64,000 bases of DNA from assembly GCA_947652605.1 (NCBI GenBank), contig OX393580.1:19054159-19118158 (forward strand), read 5' to 3'. The notes beneath the pieces are model-generated. The model worked only from the letters and a program-made list of their open reading frames with translations, was not told the origin of the DNA and did no database searches. Origin of the DNA: Elmis aenea. Taxonomy: Eukaryota; Arthropoda; Insecta; Coleoptera; Elmidae. The number at the start of each line of letters is the position of its first letter. Position 1 is the first letter of the stretch. Positions 1 to 12,220 of this stretch are shown piece by piece. The translations under genes were made by a program, and so were the position numbers.

Positions 1-206
1 CCGGAAACAGATTCACATACCAAAAAAAAATTGTCATATAAGCTGTTATTAAGCTATGGGCCTTTCAAGCCCTTAATGTGGTATTACGAAATAAAAAAAA
101 TTAAAATAACTGCAATATTTTTTAGAAAATATAATAATACATAAATAGCATTAAGTGAGGCATTCCTGACAGGAAATCAGAAAAAAAGCTGTGGATCGAA
201 TAATAC
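1..206. other. AT-rich flank, nothing recognised
   Basis: Only A/T-rich sequence is visible here up to the left end of the hAT-like element at 207. No coding signal was seen on either strand. Confidence 0.5.
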
Positions 207-698
207 CAGGGGTTTGGAGCGGAGCGCGGAGCTGGAGCGCGGAGCAGTGGAGCAATGGATTTTTGCCCGGAGCGGGAGCGGAGCCCGGAGCAAAGAATTT
301 TGATTGCTCCACTGCTCCACTTTACTATTATAAACTACAATTTTTTTTTTATGAATTATTCTCATGGGTATAGTATTTAATAAAATTATAAATAAACTAA
401 ATTTGATTTTTTTTTAAGTAAAATTATTATCTATAATGTAACTTTTCTGAATATTAATTTTCATTATTTTGTATTTGAATTTTGAAAAATTTTAAAGAAC
501 TTTTTTTTCTTCTTTTAACTTTTGAAGATCAATAATTTGTTCATTTATTGAACTTCATTTGTTTGTTAGGATAAATATTGTAATTTTTGGTCCATTTCCA
601 CATATCTCATAAAATTTTAGCTTTGTTTTTAAAAACAAATTTTTAAATAAAAAAACTTATTTTATTAATGTTTGGAGCGCGGAGCGGAGCTGGAGCGG
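207..698 (+). mobile_element. hAT-like MITE with GGAGC repeats, truncated copy
   Basis: The left terminus reads CAGGGGTTTGGAGCGG and is followed by degenerate GGAGC repeats, an AT-rich core, and a second GGAGC block ending near 698. The reverse complement of this sequence matches the complete copy at 16138-16673. The right terminus (…CCAAACCCCTG) and a target duplication are missing, so this copy is truncated at its right end. The open frames in the repeat blocks are by-products of the repeat, not genes. Confidence 0.75.
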
Positions 699-1010
699 CA
701 GAGGAATGTACAATTATTACCGTGTAATATTGCTCCTATTGGTATTCTCTAAAAGATTTAAGATAAGTGATTGGTTGAAAACGCAAATTTGACAGGTGAA
801 GGGAATTTTCAGTGTATGATTATGTTTATTGGTCGTTTCTAGAAAATCTGAGTTTGTAATTGGTCAAAATTGCAAATTTGACAGAAGGATCAACATCCGA
901 CAGGGGAATGTAAAATGATTACCGTGTAATGGTAGGCTCTAGAAGATTTAAATTAGTAATTGATTAAAAACGCAAATTTGACAGGTGAAGAAAATTTTCT
1001 AGGACATTTT
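699..1010. repeat. Degenerate tandem repeat, ~200-bp unit
   Basis: The blocks GGAATGTA…ATTACCGTGTAAT (702 and 904) and ACGCAAATTTGACAGGTGAAG (780 and 970) recur in the same order about 200 bp apart. A third partial copy of the …AAATTTGACAG block lies near 873. This looks like a decayed tandem duplication of unknown origin. Confidence 0.6.
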
Positions 1011-2885
1011 TCGAAGTGTATTCGTAAAAGAACGTAAACTTTTGTCATAAAATTCAACGATTTGTATGCGTTCTGCGATTGTGTACCGCTCCGTGATAAA
1101 TTCTACTAGGATATAGCTGATAGCTGTCAAACAAAAACTTCAAAATTTGACAAATAAAATATGTTCAGTAATTCAAATCCTGAAACACCCTTTATTTAAG
1201 AAAATTGAAGTATTTCATTTATACAAAATGTTTCCCAAAATTTCCTCGAGAAGGATTATTCTAGAAAGATTCGACTGACCATCAGTTTTGTATTCTTGTA
1301 AAAATTCTCAAAAAACTTTGAAAATGTTTATAACTATTCAAAATAAATTAAAAACCTTACCAACATTTTTTGATAGGATTTTCCAAGGACCTTAGAATAT
1401 TGCTCCCAAAAAACGAAACTATTTTCAAATTAGGTTGTAACATAAGATGTTATTGCACTATCTAAAATAACGTAAATAAAAAACTTTTAGGAATAGTAGG
1501 CGAAACAATTAAAACAAAAACTGCAGGTTGACAATACTGCCGAAAAACAAAGTTTCAGAACAGTAGAGTATAGATCAGCATATCAAGTGGCTTGTTTACA
1601 AAACTGAAGTAGCTATTGTCAAACTGCACAATTGCTAATTTCAAACACAATTAACAATTACTGTTCAGACATTTCCTCGTTTAATTAATACTAAAGATAT
1701 TCAAGTTTCAATTATCTGTGCCATCGAAAGATGAGTTTAAAAATAAAGCAAAAACAACGTTTGTTAAAATCTGACAAGATATACCAAGAAAACTAAGCAC
1801 ATCTTCAAAGAATTTGTTTTCGCGAGTAATTTTAAATGCACAACAACAAGACACTTACATATTACAGCAAGCAACAACATTTTAAAACCTTGTCCTTTTT
1901 AAAAACAATGTCTTCTAGGAAATATGAGACTTAGTATTTCAAGCCACCCACATTTCCAACTACAATAATTCCTAGACGTACAGTTTAACCTTGCGAATAG
2001 CACTTCTTGAAATAAGAAATCAATGAAAAGAGTCTGGAACAAGATACTACAGTCTTGTGCAATTGTGAAACTGAATGTAACGTGAACAACACAAAATAAC
2101 TTTCAGTTGGATAAGTCCTTACTTCTTTAAGTGTTATGAATAATTTAAAACAAAATTAGGCTACTAAAAGCTGTTAAAGGTTCTACTAAACCATTGTTTT
2201 TATAAATGGGTTTAATTTTTCAGAGTTTACGTAAGTTGATATGAACATGCTCGCTTTCATAAAACTCAAAATTGCGTAAGAGGTATAAATTTACCGGAAA
2301 AGATAATTTGATATTCTTTTAGGAATACGTTACCTCAGTATAGCATTAAGATATCAAATTTAATAAGTAAATTATCGGCTAAAATTCTCAATTTACAATG
2401 CGAACTTCGATACCCACTGATAAGCGTACATCGAAAGTAACTTTTGACTTGAGTTGTAAATCGACGCCATAATTTTGTGCCAAAACAATAACAAAATTTG
2501 GTCACGAATTTTAGTATTAAGATTTTCAGTTTGTACAGCGACGCAAATTAAAAACTCCCTATAGCAACCAGTAAACAGCATTCTACGAAATTCGTTTAAA
2601 AAATCATACATTTACTTGTGCATTTTAATCTGATAAATAAACTATTAATTGCATTAAAATTATATGAAAATGGGGTGAAAGTTTGAAAAATTTTGAATTT
2701 TGTGTATAGTCTGGTATAAAACAAAAACAATCCTAGCTTTGTCTCTAATAATAAATAAGTTACCGGGCTGGGAAATTCATACTGAGAATGTAGTTATAGT
2801 CCACAACATATGCTAAAGCCTTTTTCAAGAAATATATTTTAATCTACTCTAGTTCTTTTGCATAATTTTATGGATGAGGCTATTT
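1011..2885. other. AT-rich stretch, no gene seen
   Basis: Both strands were read for exon-like sequence, transposon proteins and terminal repeats, and none was convincing. The 72-codon frame at 2393-2611 (minus) has no recognisable family or splice context. Confidence 0.5.
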
Positions 2886-3108
2886 ATATATACAGTATGT
2901 ATAAATAATTGACTATTTATACATACTTTTTTTTTAATAATTGAGATAAACCAATAAAACTTGGAAATAGTTTTTCTTTAAAAAAAAAACTCTTACCTAA
3001 CCTTTAACCTATGTAAAAAATATATATAAATAAGAAGTTGGGCCTTAGAAATAAGTTTATTGTATGTATAAATAGCCAATTATTCATACATACTGTATGT
3101 ATAAATGG
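2886..3108. mobile_element. Inverted-repeat MITE with ACAGTATGTATAAAT ends
   Basis: The left arm (2888-2927) reads ACAGTATGTATAAATAATTG. The right arm (3060-3106) is its near inverse, ending ATACATACTGTATGTATAAA. About 130 bp of AT-rich sequence separates the arms. TA dinucleotides sit at both ends, consistent with a Tc1/mariner-type non-autonomous element, although the superfamily is inferred. Confidence 0.6.
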
Positions 3109-3839
3109 TCACATTCTAATTTTGTATCGAAATAAAAATTAAACCCCTTCAAAAATTTACTTTTACCATTCCAAAACAAATCAGCAGAACAACCTAGTTT
3201 AAAAATTAATGAATTCAACCATAAAAAACGTTAAAACGAAATTATTAATGAATTTAAACTTCAAACTAAAAAAAACTCTCTAAAATGTTCTATTAATCCG
3301 ACCTCAGCATTAAAATATGCGAAGACAAGCGAATATTAAACTCTCATATCGAAGATATTTGTGCCACCATTCCATTTTATGCCGCGTAGAACCTTTTCCA
3401 ACAGCCCGGTAAAACAGGACCTACCTCACCAAAAACGCAGTTGGCTAAACGCTATTGATCCATCCCAGAAAACCTTCAGAACTTAAAAATCTTAAAAATC
3501 CACGGAAAAAATATTCAGGTACATCGAATATGATTCTAATTATGCGAAACCGTTTAAAATCGCCTTGGTGTCAATGAATTAAAAAACAAACGAAATAAAA
3601 TCTGAGCATCGGCTTGTAAAAACAAGAGAATCAAAAACAGTAAGAAACAAAACAATTTTTGGTAATAACAAGCCAAAACAATGGGTTTCGATCACACTTA
3701 GATCGTTATTGGAAGCAATTTGGTTAAACAAGGCGCAAATTCGATGTTATAATGTGAAAATTGTGTTTCGCGTCAAAACTGTCCAAATTACCATCATTAA
3801 TATTAATCATAGACGCCCAAGCAGCTAACGGCCGTAAAT
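3109..3839. other. No gene seen
   Basis: The sequence is AT-rich with no recognisable coding, RNA or transposon feature. Confidence 0.45.
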
Positions 3840-4085
3840 TATTTGCCCGCGAAAATATTCTTATGGTCCCTCTAGTGCGCATGAGTGGGATTAGGCGGGA
3901 CGCGACGCCCCACGTCTAGTAATTCTCGTAGTATCGGAAATCGATTTACTCCGTCGCGGCGCCGAGCCACGCGCATTGTTTATATTGCGACGTCTCGACG
4001 ACCTAATTCAAACTTGAACGGGTCACCGACTCACAACTACATTTAGCAGATTGTCTGACGGTGATACTCAGACTATTTATAGACC
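3840..4085 (-). promoter_or_regulatory. GC-rich TATA/Inr core promoter, minus strand
   Basis: This is a local GC- and CpG-rich island in AT-rich DNA. On the minus strand a TATAAATAG box runs from 4081 downward, and a TCAGAC initiator-like element has its A at 4056, about 25 bp downstream. A GTGAGT splice-donor match follows about 20 nt after that, so the first exon may be very short and non-coding. The gene would read toward lower coordinates. No coding exon of it was recognised between here and position 1, so it probably continues outside the window. The call rests on core-promoter motifs and base composition only. Confidence 0.4.
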
Positions 4086-4756
4086 ATGTAACAACACGTC
4101 GTGACTTTTGGCTGCATGTCATTCATGATTAACTAACGCTGGCCAGTCTGAAGAGGTCATTTAAATAGACGATCGCTGGGAAGGACGCAAAATTAGACCA
4201 ATTGCCTACAGTCGCATTGTGGCATCAAAGGAACTAGCAAAATAAGGCTGTTATATCAAATAATAAAGTTACATACTTGTACGCGGAAACTAAACTCTCG
4301 GTATAAATGAAAATAATTTCAGATTATACATCGTCAACAAGTTTTGACTGAAACTTTTTTTTGTATCTTTACTAATAACGAAGCTGGACTGTACAGGGTG
4401 GTCTATTTTCGATGCCTATACAGGGTATCTCGGTTATTAGCAGAGATAGAAAAAAACTAAGTACGTAGTCTCGATTTATTTTTTCGAGAAAAAATTCATT
4501 GCCGTAAACAGATTTTTGATATCTTTTTTAATTTTTAAAATATAGCCAAAAACCGAAAAATTAAAGTAAAGTTTCTAATCCTAAAAACACAGGAACTCTG
4601 GAAAAATTTAATGAAGGTATATGAAAGACGATATTTGTTGTATAAAGTCAAAAATTGATCACTGATTTAATGCTAAATTGTGAAACATAATTAAAAGTGT
4701 AACATAACTAAAGGTATCAAAAAAAGCAGATTTTATGCCTTTTGTATCCTTTTTCC
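4086..4756. other. Mostly unannotated; partial ACAGGGTGG-type transposon end
   Basis: TACAGGGTGGTC occurs at about 4393, followed by ACAGGGTATCTCGGTTATTAG near 4422. This is the same two-part terminal signature seen in the long-inverted-repeat elements elsewhere in the window. No matching right end was found, so this is probably one decayed arm. Confidence 0.4.
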
Positions 4757-5065
4757 TAGGAGTAACAGATATTAAGAAAAAGATGGAGACGAATAAATTA
4801 AGGTGGCTCGGATAACTACTAGCCATGCCAGAAAGTAGATACGCGAAAATAGGATGGAAAATGATGATGGAGGAAAAAGGAAATAGAGGAAGAGCAAGAA
4901 TAAAATGGGAAAAAGAAGTGAGGCAGAGACTAGAAGAAAAAGAAGTCAGCTGGAGAGATGTGCCACCATTGGCCAACGATAGGTAGGAGTGGAGAAACAA
5001 CACAGAAATAGAAAAGCATACCTCGACACCGAAATGTACAAGAGGAACCGATTAAGAAGAAGAAG
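4757..5065 (+). pseudogene. 3' end of a non-LTR retrotransposon ORF2
   Basis: The plus strand encodes a degenerate C-terminal block of a non-LTR reverse-transcriptase protein: LRWLG, then MPESRYAK, RGRARIKWEKEVRQRLEE and a final EWRNN. This matches the known LRW-GH…GRPR-RW-DEV pattern that ends many RTE/CR1-like ORF2 proteins. An in-frame stop replaces the residue after LRWLG and another lies before EWRN. The copy ends in an (AAG)n-like tail near 5060, as expected for a 5'-truncated insertion. The exact clade was not determined. Confidence 0.7.
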
Positions 5066-6347
5066 TATCCTTTTTCACGAGAAATGGCTTCAAATATTGT
5101 AAATTTTTAAAAATTTCAAAAACATCGAGAAATTTTAAATATTTTTTCTGGGCGACTACAAACTTGAAAACTACTAATTTTTGCAAAAATTCAAAGTTGT
5201 TTCGTTTATTATTTCTGTCTATTATCAAAAGAAAATACAAATTTTCTTCTACTAAAGAGATTTATAACATCTTACTACTTGCTTAAGTGATAACGATACA
5301 CCATGAAATCAAATTAAATTTGATATTAAAAACCGATGTCTTTGATGTTCATATTCCCACAACACATCAAAAGCGCATATCCAGGGGGTTTTAAAATTTT
5401 AATATACAACATACAGAGTGATCCTCATAGTTTTTAAACTTTTCACAAGGCGCAGAAATACAATCACCGGCTTTAATACCATCGCAAAAGCCATTTAACA
5501 AGCAAACACAACCTATACTCAAAAATACATTTTAATTAAGGTATTTTAATTTGCAATTGAATCGGGCGGTTCTTTACATTGAACTCGTGTGCAGGTACAA
5601 GTTAATTCTTTATTCAAGCCCTAACTGTTCACCCCTGATGCAGAATATACTGAACAAAATGAGGGCCGAAGGGCACCTTAAATCAAATATTTGAAGCACA
5701 ATTTAAATAAAACAAGGGATATCAAAAAAAGCTTTTATGGGGATTAAAAGAAGGCACAAAATTTTCATACGCCTGATTAAAAAGCACCCCTAAACATTAA
5801 TTACAAATAATAAAACTGTATCGGACATTTGCAAAGAAATTTTTATTCGAAATTAACGTGCTTTGATCGTTAAAAATCCGCAATAGTTTTATTCCTGTTT
5901 AAGTGACTATAAATCTCTGCTTAATTTTTTACAGTGACAAAACATTATTGCCTATTACAACACACAATTAATTTACACAGCCTGTAAATTATTTTCTGAC
6001 GCAACCAATATCATTCGATGGAATGGGTTTATATTTGTATACAATTAATTATACAGGTCCTGCTGTTTTATAGCCACACCGACGAAAAATTAAAAATTAA
6101 TGTATAGTTTCACGAATATTATGTAATAAATGTTATTAGTTTGGAACATATTAACAATTTGCTAAATTTGTCATCAAGGTTTTCGCCATTCAATCATATT
6201 ATCCGTTAATTTAGACCCACAAAAAGCTTATCAGATTATTGCATTTATTGCATCACATTTTGGGTGATAAATGATATAATAAATTATAGCGTATTAAGTG
6301 TAGAGTAAATTTTAACTTTCGTTGGTACTTTGTGTGTTACCGATAAT
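5066..6347. other. No gene seen
   Basis: The sequence is AT-rich. No exon, RNA gene or transposon terminus was recognised. Confidence 0.45.
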
Positions 6348-7281
6348 CAGGGACTGAGAACGGAACGAAAACGAAAACGTTAAACGAAATTAACCGAAAT
6401 TTATTTAAGAACGAAAACGAAATTATTATTTTTCGTTCCAGAACGAAAACGACATAAACATTTTGCAAAACCGGTTTTAACCGATTTTAACGGGTTTTAT
6501 CACTATTTAAATTTTATTTGTTAAACACAAACGCGAATTCATCTTCTATGCTGGGGAGACTCCACGAGGCAGTAAAAAATCTCACTTGAAATAAGTGAGC
6601 TTCACTTTTCTCCATATACGTGATATGTTTTAATAATTTATTGTTTATACTTGCAGTTTCGTGTTACACAAGAAACGGTACAGATATTCTCTGTACACTT
6701 GATTGGATATATATTATTAATGTGTATGTTTTATTTGCGTTTAGAGTTAATAAAAGTAAAATTTATTCTTACTTCCAAAAGGACTAATGTAAAAGAAGAT
6801 TTATTGTCTGATGTGTTGCTAGTAAGATTGAATGGATTGTGAAAATGTATATTATGCAGTATGTACAAACTATTAAGTTATAGTATATTTCAAGTGAATT
6901 TTTTATATAGGTATTATTAATGTGTATTTTTTTATATGCGTTTAGAGTTAATATAAGTTTTCTTCTAATATCTGTTTTATTTATATAGACTAAAATATGA
7001 TATTCGTGAGCATAAAATCCCATCGTCATCGTTTATATTTTATGGAAACGCAAATATTGTTATCGTATTTATAGAGGGTTGTAGTAACTTGAAAAAAAAA
7101 AATTAAAGTCCTCGATTTTTTGACGACAAAACAAATTGTAAAACGGGTTTTAACCGTTATTATTTCGGTCCACGAAAACGAAAAAGGATTTTTTTCGGTT
7201 AGAACGAAAAGAACGAAAATAATATATTTCGTTTTCGTTCCGAATAGAATCGAACGAAATTTTTTTCGTTTTTAGTCCCTG
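6348..7281. mobile_element. hAT-like element with ACGAAAACG subterminal repeats
   Basis: The left end is CAGGGACTGAGAACGG and the right end is the inverse, …TTTTTAGTCCCTG. Repeated ACGAAAACG / ACGAAAT motifs and AACCGGTTTTAACCG blocks fill both subterminal regions. The flanks CCGATAAT (left) and, shifted by one base, CTTATAAT (right) agree at 6 of 8 positions, so the 8-bp duplication is decayed. An internal segment (GTGTAT…GCGTTTAGAGTTAAT) occurs twice, at about 6720 and 6917. No transposase domain was recognised, so this is a non-autonomous copy. Confidence 0.65.
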
Positions 7282-7854
7282 GCTTATAATTACTACAAAA
7301 CCTTTCCCAATCAATATACTGTACCATGTTAACTCTACAGGGTTTAAATGATCACCTTTTAACGTTAGACGTTGGATAAAATCTCACTTGCTTTAAAATT
7401 ATTTGGTATTTTTTATTATACATGCAATCAGGCAAAAAACGTGACATAAAAAATTCTTCAGGATAATTGGGATTGCCCTCTGATATTTGTGATTAGATGA
7501 TTTAGTTGATTCTTAATGGCTTTATTTTAATTATATTGCAAGTTTTTTGGGATTTTTTTTTCAACAAACGCAATTCGGCAAAAAAATATCAATAACAAAA
7601 AATGTTAAAGTCACAAATTATACAGGGTTTTAGAACTCGCCCTCTAACATCAGGTTTGTTCCAACAAGCCACTTAAAACCGATTCATAGGTTATAGTACA
7701 TAAACTGGTTAATTCGCATGCGTGAACTATGTACTAATAAATGTATTGGCCAGCATAAGCCTTTGGTGGAACGCTTTTACGACCGGCCTAACTGTAAATG
7801 ACATTTGTGTCTATTGCATTCACAGAAATGTGCGCATCGCAAGAGTAAACACCT
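7282..7854. other. No gene seen
   Basis: The sequence is AT-rich with no convincing exon or transposon end up to the TAA duplication of the Harbinger element at 7855. Confidence 0.45.
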
Positions 7855-7857
7855 TAA

Positions 7858-9306
7858 GGGTACCCGCACACTGGCAACTATTTTCAAGCAACTTTTTAAT
7901 TACGAAAATAGAACACAATAATTTCTTAGGTGACCCGCACATAAGCGATTAATAGTTGCGGCGATAAAAAAATTCCAACACGTTCGATTCTGGAGGTGAG
8001 TCAATTGTTGCCGGGAAGAATAGACCGTGCGTGTGTAGACAAGTCCGCGCACACGGGCGATTAAAAAGTTGCTCTATCAAGGTTCACTTGTCATTTTGTT
8101 CGTATTCGGTAAACATGTTGTTTAATATAGAAATATTTATTGAAGAAATTAGAAAAACGCCCTGTGTTGTAAATCTAAAAATAAAATTGTGGAGTGAATT
8201 TTATTGTGTCAACAATTTATTACAAAATAAGATGAACTCAGACATAAGGAGAAAACTGATTTTAAAAAAAATTATTTTTTATTTTTTATTTGTTCAGTGT
8301 TGTTTTATCAAATATGGTATTTTAAGTAATTTTTAGAGAGTAATAAAGTTATTATTTTACTAAAAGTAATAACGGATATAGTTATCATAGATATTGTAGA
8401 ATACAAAAAAAAAGAATCTTTAAATTTGGTCGCATTGCCAAGAAACACACCCTTTAGGCGAAATAAAATAATTAGCAATATAATCTCTAATAGAAACTCC
8501 TTGGACGCTGCTTCTTACTCCGAGAGCTGGAATATCATCCAAGGGCATTCATAAAGCATTTCTTTAAAATGTGGTTTTTCATGTTTTCTAACATAATTGT
8601 GTAGAATGCAACATGCTTATAATGGAATCACTAAATTCAATATTGGTATCGAGGGATCTGTGGAGTATTCGCCATTTGTTAGCTAAAATTCCAAATGTAC
8701 ATTCTATAATTTTACGTGCTCTCAATAGTCTGTTATTAAAGATACGTTGCTTTACAGACCAATTTCTGCTCGGATATGGCCGCAAAACAAATTTTTAGAG
8801 AGCAAATGCCTCATCCCCCACAAATGTAAATGTCATTGCCATGCCATTTTTATCGTTAGGAAGACGTTTTTCTTCTGGCATGTTTAGTTCATTTTTCTTC
8901 AGCAAACGTGAAAATGCTGATCCTTTGAAAATGTTAGAATCACTTGACTAGCCATATGCTCCGACTTCTACATAAATGATATTGTATTTGGAATCTGATA
9001 TGGCTAAAAGCACAGTGGAAACGAAAGATTTATAAATGAAAATTTCAAACTGTCACACAATTTATAAAATTGTCTTTCTATAAGTCTTCTGCTAATCAAT
9101 GGATGGACCCAAAATTTTCTGTACTTTTTTTTTCCTTATTAAAACCAAGGCACAAACACATGCAGTTTCGATGAAATCCATTTTAGAAACCAAGCGAAAA
9201 GCAACTATTTCGTTGCCAGTGGGGGCTTGGCAGAGCAGCGGGCAACTTTTAGGCAACTAGATTATTTAATCACCGAGATTGAAAAGTTGCCAGTGTGCGG
9301 GTACCC
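7858..9306 (-). mobile_element. PIF/Harbinger DNA transposon, complete ends
   Basis: The terminal inverted repeats read GGGTACCCGCACACTGGCAAC, at 7858 and inverted at 9306. They are flanked on both sides by TAA (7855-7857 and 9307-9309), the 3-bp TWA duplication typical of PIF/Harbinger. Inside, a decayed transposase is encoded on the minus strand (8588-9181). The element is 1,449 bp, shorter than autonomous Harbingers (usually 3 kb or more), and no Myb/SANT second protein was recognised, so it is an internally deleted derivative. Confidence 0.9.
8588..9181 (-). pseudogene. Harbinger (DDE_Tnp_4-type) transposase, broken
   Basis: Reading starts at ATG 9181 with MDFIETACVCALVLIR, then runs through stops and frameshifts. 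Recognisable blocks follow: VEVGAYG…SDSNIFKGSAFSRLL, then MAMTFTFVGDEAFAL, an in-frame TAA, and RPYPSRNWSVKQRIFNNRL followed by RARKIIECTFGILANKWRIL. These are the conserved GDEAF-L and NR-SRAR-E--FGIL--RWR segments of the PIF/Harbinger nuclease. The middle of the catalytic domain is deleted, and I could not place a complete DDE triad. It is a non-functional relic inside 7858-9306. Confidence 0.85.
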
Positions 9307-9460
9307 TAAGAATCCAGTACTAAATGGGATTAGAAGGGCGATGCACAGTTACCTGAGCTCACGTTAGTTGTGAACAGCGCATGCTAGTTCTAGTACATAC
9401 TTTCATTCAACTACTGTTTTTACTGTACGCCGACTAATACATGTGTTGATTTTATAACAG

Positions 9461-9610
9461 ATGGAACAGCCGACTACCGATAAACAATCAGAGACTGTGC
9501 TGGAATGCGTTATCGATACTGCGCAGAATCCTGATAGTACAATGGAACGTTCATAGCCTTGTTGGAACAAAACTATCATCGACTAGATGAAGCCTTACAT
9601 TTTGTCAAAG
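9461..9610 (+). pseudogene. Candidate coding exon with a frameshift, unidentified
   Basis: A good 3' splice-site context (CTAAT branch-like motif, then TTTTATAACAG) precedes ATGGAACAGCC at 9461. The frame reads MEQPTTDKQSETVLECVID and ends at TAG 9554-9556. One base away, the frame continues as a plausible helical segment, IALLEQNYHRLDEALHFVK, to about 9609. The two parts look like one protein segment broken by a 1-nt frameshift. I do not recognise the family. It could be a decayed retrocopy or exon, or chance. Confidence 0.3.
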
Positions 9611-11150
9611 TTTGATGAATTTTAAACGAACCTGAGCCAGCTTTGTTAATTCTTAAAATGTTTTATCGTCAGTTGAAAATATAATTACAATTTCCTTGGG
9701 TATGAGAGCTTTCCCTTTGATGTATGTGTCTCAAAATTTGTGGAATACGCTTTATTATGAGCAGGCTATCTAAAAAAAATTCATTATCAGTTGAATTTGT
9801 AAATGGCACAATTTTGCAGAGTATAAGAGCACGCCCTCTGGGTCGGTGCTTAGTCAAGCTAATACGACAATAATGAAAGTAGTTTCGCATAAAAAGATTA
9901 GTATATTGATGCTTGCGGGAAAATTAGAATCAAGCCCATAAATTCTCAACCCACCTCTAAAATTGGTGTTAATTAATTACATTTGCACTTATTTATAACA
10001 GTTAATGCAGAATGGCAGAAACATGCACTGTACAACAGAATAAACGGCGGCAAACCACAAAATCCTTGACCAATATTGCATCTTGTTTAGTTGATTATTG
10101 GATAAAGCGTCGTCATTTTTACCACAAAAAATTCTCATACGTAATAGTTCTTACTTAACCAGGAAAGTTTATTGATTTTTGAAAATTTTGGTAGTTTACA
10201 AACACGTGAAAAATTTGGTCATGAAACTTACCAAACATTGGAAAAGGTTAATCCAAACCGATAACAAAAAAATAATAAAACAGAAAGTCACTTATCACCC
10301 TAAAAACCGCGTTCCAATCGGCTGGGAAAAATCAAGTACGACAATATGTACTTTTTAAAACCGCACCACATGGAGAACTACTCAAAACTTGTTCAGGGTA
10401 AGTCCGTACCTAACACTCGAAAATACATGGGTTTGTTCCGAGGTTGGATTCGTATAAAACAAGTTTTAAAATATATGCAAAATTCTGCTAAGCACCGAGT
10501 TTAAAATTAATAAGAATTAATTTGTCATGTAATGTCGCTCTTCTATTACAGCATTAGTGAAATTTAACAGAAACTGGTTATTCCAGTTAACAGCATATAT
10601 TAACAATAATAGATACATTAAATGGTACTTATGACTGCAAACTCCAAATACATGTCCAAAACGGGCATTAAATCATTTGCATAACATACGCCTAATTTAA
10701 TTAAATCTGAATTGTGTGATTTAGAATGTCAAAATTATATTTATCAGCACCTTGGATATGAAATGACATCATTTGTCAAATTGTCTAGGTGTAAGGATAA
10801 ATGTTTAGTGAAAAATAATGAATATAATTAGCTACTTCTTCCAAATAAATTTTATTGAGGTACATAAAATTACTTGTCCTTGTTTTTTAAGTTACACATG
10901 ACAAACGAAACGAAATATACCTACAAGGCATATTTTTATATTCGTGGAATAAAACATAAGATAAAAAGCGGCCAGGGTAAGATTTTTTTTTGGAACAGAT
11001 AATTATCTACTTTTAGACATAAAAACAGAATTTCGTCGTAGTAGTTCATTTACAACCGTCAAAAAAATTAATTAATTAGGGCTTTTTTAAAAGGTGCATA
11101 CTGAATTTCATGGTTACGTTTATTTAAACAAGGTAGAGTCGTTAGAACGA
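9611..11150. other. No confident gene; one weak small frame at ~10013
   Basis: Most of this stretch is unannotated. At 10013 an ATG preceded by ATTTATAACAG opens 48 codons (MAETCTVQQNKRRQTTKS…). This could be an N-terminal exon or chance. No transposon ends were recognised. Confidence 0.35.
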
Positions 11151-11159
11151 TTATCGTAG

Positions 11160-12220
11160 TGATAGACCGACCAAGTGACACATGAAATGATTATAAAAGT
11201 CGAGGATGCCCTTATAAAAAATAGTCGACTAAAAATCGCAGAAAGGTTTAACATATCCGAAACACCGGTAGACAAGAGTCAGGGCAAAGTGGGTGCCAAA
11301 AAATCTTACACTGCAAAAAAAAAAAAACTGAGTTCAGTGTTGCAAGTAGGGGTTCTATTACCCGTAAACGGTTAACCACTTTTACCGGCCAATATGATAA
11401 CCGTAATTACCGGTAAATTTTGACAACAAATACCAGTAATTTTGCTAATTTACAACCACCTTCTCACAGTGAAACCTACGAGTTTCGAGGCAGAGAGAGC
11501 CTCTTCTGCAGGGGTAAAATGTACGAAAATTCTAACAAGTCTGAGATAAGATACGATTTGTCTCTACTGCGTGCACATTTTAATTCCCAGAAAGAACTTG
11601 ATCTGAATATTTATAAAAGTGTTTTGCTGAGTCTGGTCTGTTACATTAAGAATTGATTATTGTTTTGTTAATGTATTAAACTTATTTCGTATTTGTTATT
11701 GTTAATTATCTCTTTGAAAGAATTAATTACAACGTGAAGTCATTGCTAATTATAATCTCTTTGAATGAATTTTGCTTTGTTTATTAAGAAATAATGTATA
11801 CGTTTATTTGTTTATAGGTTATAGCTAATTACCCCTTTGCACATACTATAAAAATATTGCTTGCTAATAAGTAGTAGTACTATCACACAAAGTTTTTAAC
11901 TACACAAAATTACCGGTAATTTACCGGTTAACCAGTTTTTACTTAAAATATTAACCGGTAAAAGAAAATTTCGATAATTTTGGATGCCCTAGTTGAAAGC
12001 AACTATTGGAGCTGTGTAGAGCTATTCCAGTACACGTTGTCAACAGGATTGTTACCGAATATTTTTATCTGTTTCCTAATTTGGAAAAGAACCTCCATGA
12101 AAAGCATTTCGCCGATAATGAGTCATTGCAAGCAGCAATAAATGAGCATTTTGAAGGCAAATCGAAAAACTATTTTCATAAAAGTCTAGAAAAATAAATA
12201 AAAACATCTAACAAATGTTC
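11160..12220 (+). pseudogene. mariner transposase remnant, split by a hAT element
   Basis: The 5' part (11175-11338) encodes an HTH-like N-terminal block (IIKVEDALIKNSRLKIAERF, then NISETPV). The 3' part (12003-12197) encodes the mariner C-terminal pattern YLFPNLEKNLHEKHFADNES followed by AINEHFEGKSKNYFHKSLEK and a stop. The catalytic centre is missing, and the hAT-like element 11347-11991 sits between the two parts. It is clearly dead. Family assignment rests on the FPNL-K-L-GK-F…AI--YF C-terminal signature. Confidence 0.7.
11347..11991. mobile_element. hAT-like element with ACCGGTAA subterminal repeats
   Basis: The ends are TAGGGGTTC (left) and the inverse of GGATGCCCTA (right). Flanks GTTGCAAG (11339-11346) and GTTGAAAG (11992-11999) match at 7 of 8 positions, giving an 8-bp hAT-type duplication. 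Both subterminal regions carry TTACCGGTAA / ACCGGTTAACC motifs, like the element at 17751-18724. A 78-codon frame at 11420-11656 shows no transposase signature that I can recognise. Confidence 0.75.

Noticed and set aside
11420..11656. 78-codon frame inside the hAT-like element
   Set aside because: I looked for hAT dimerisation or zinc-finger motifs and recognised none.
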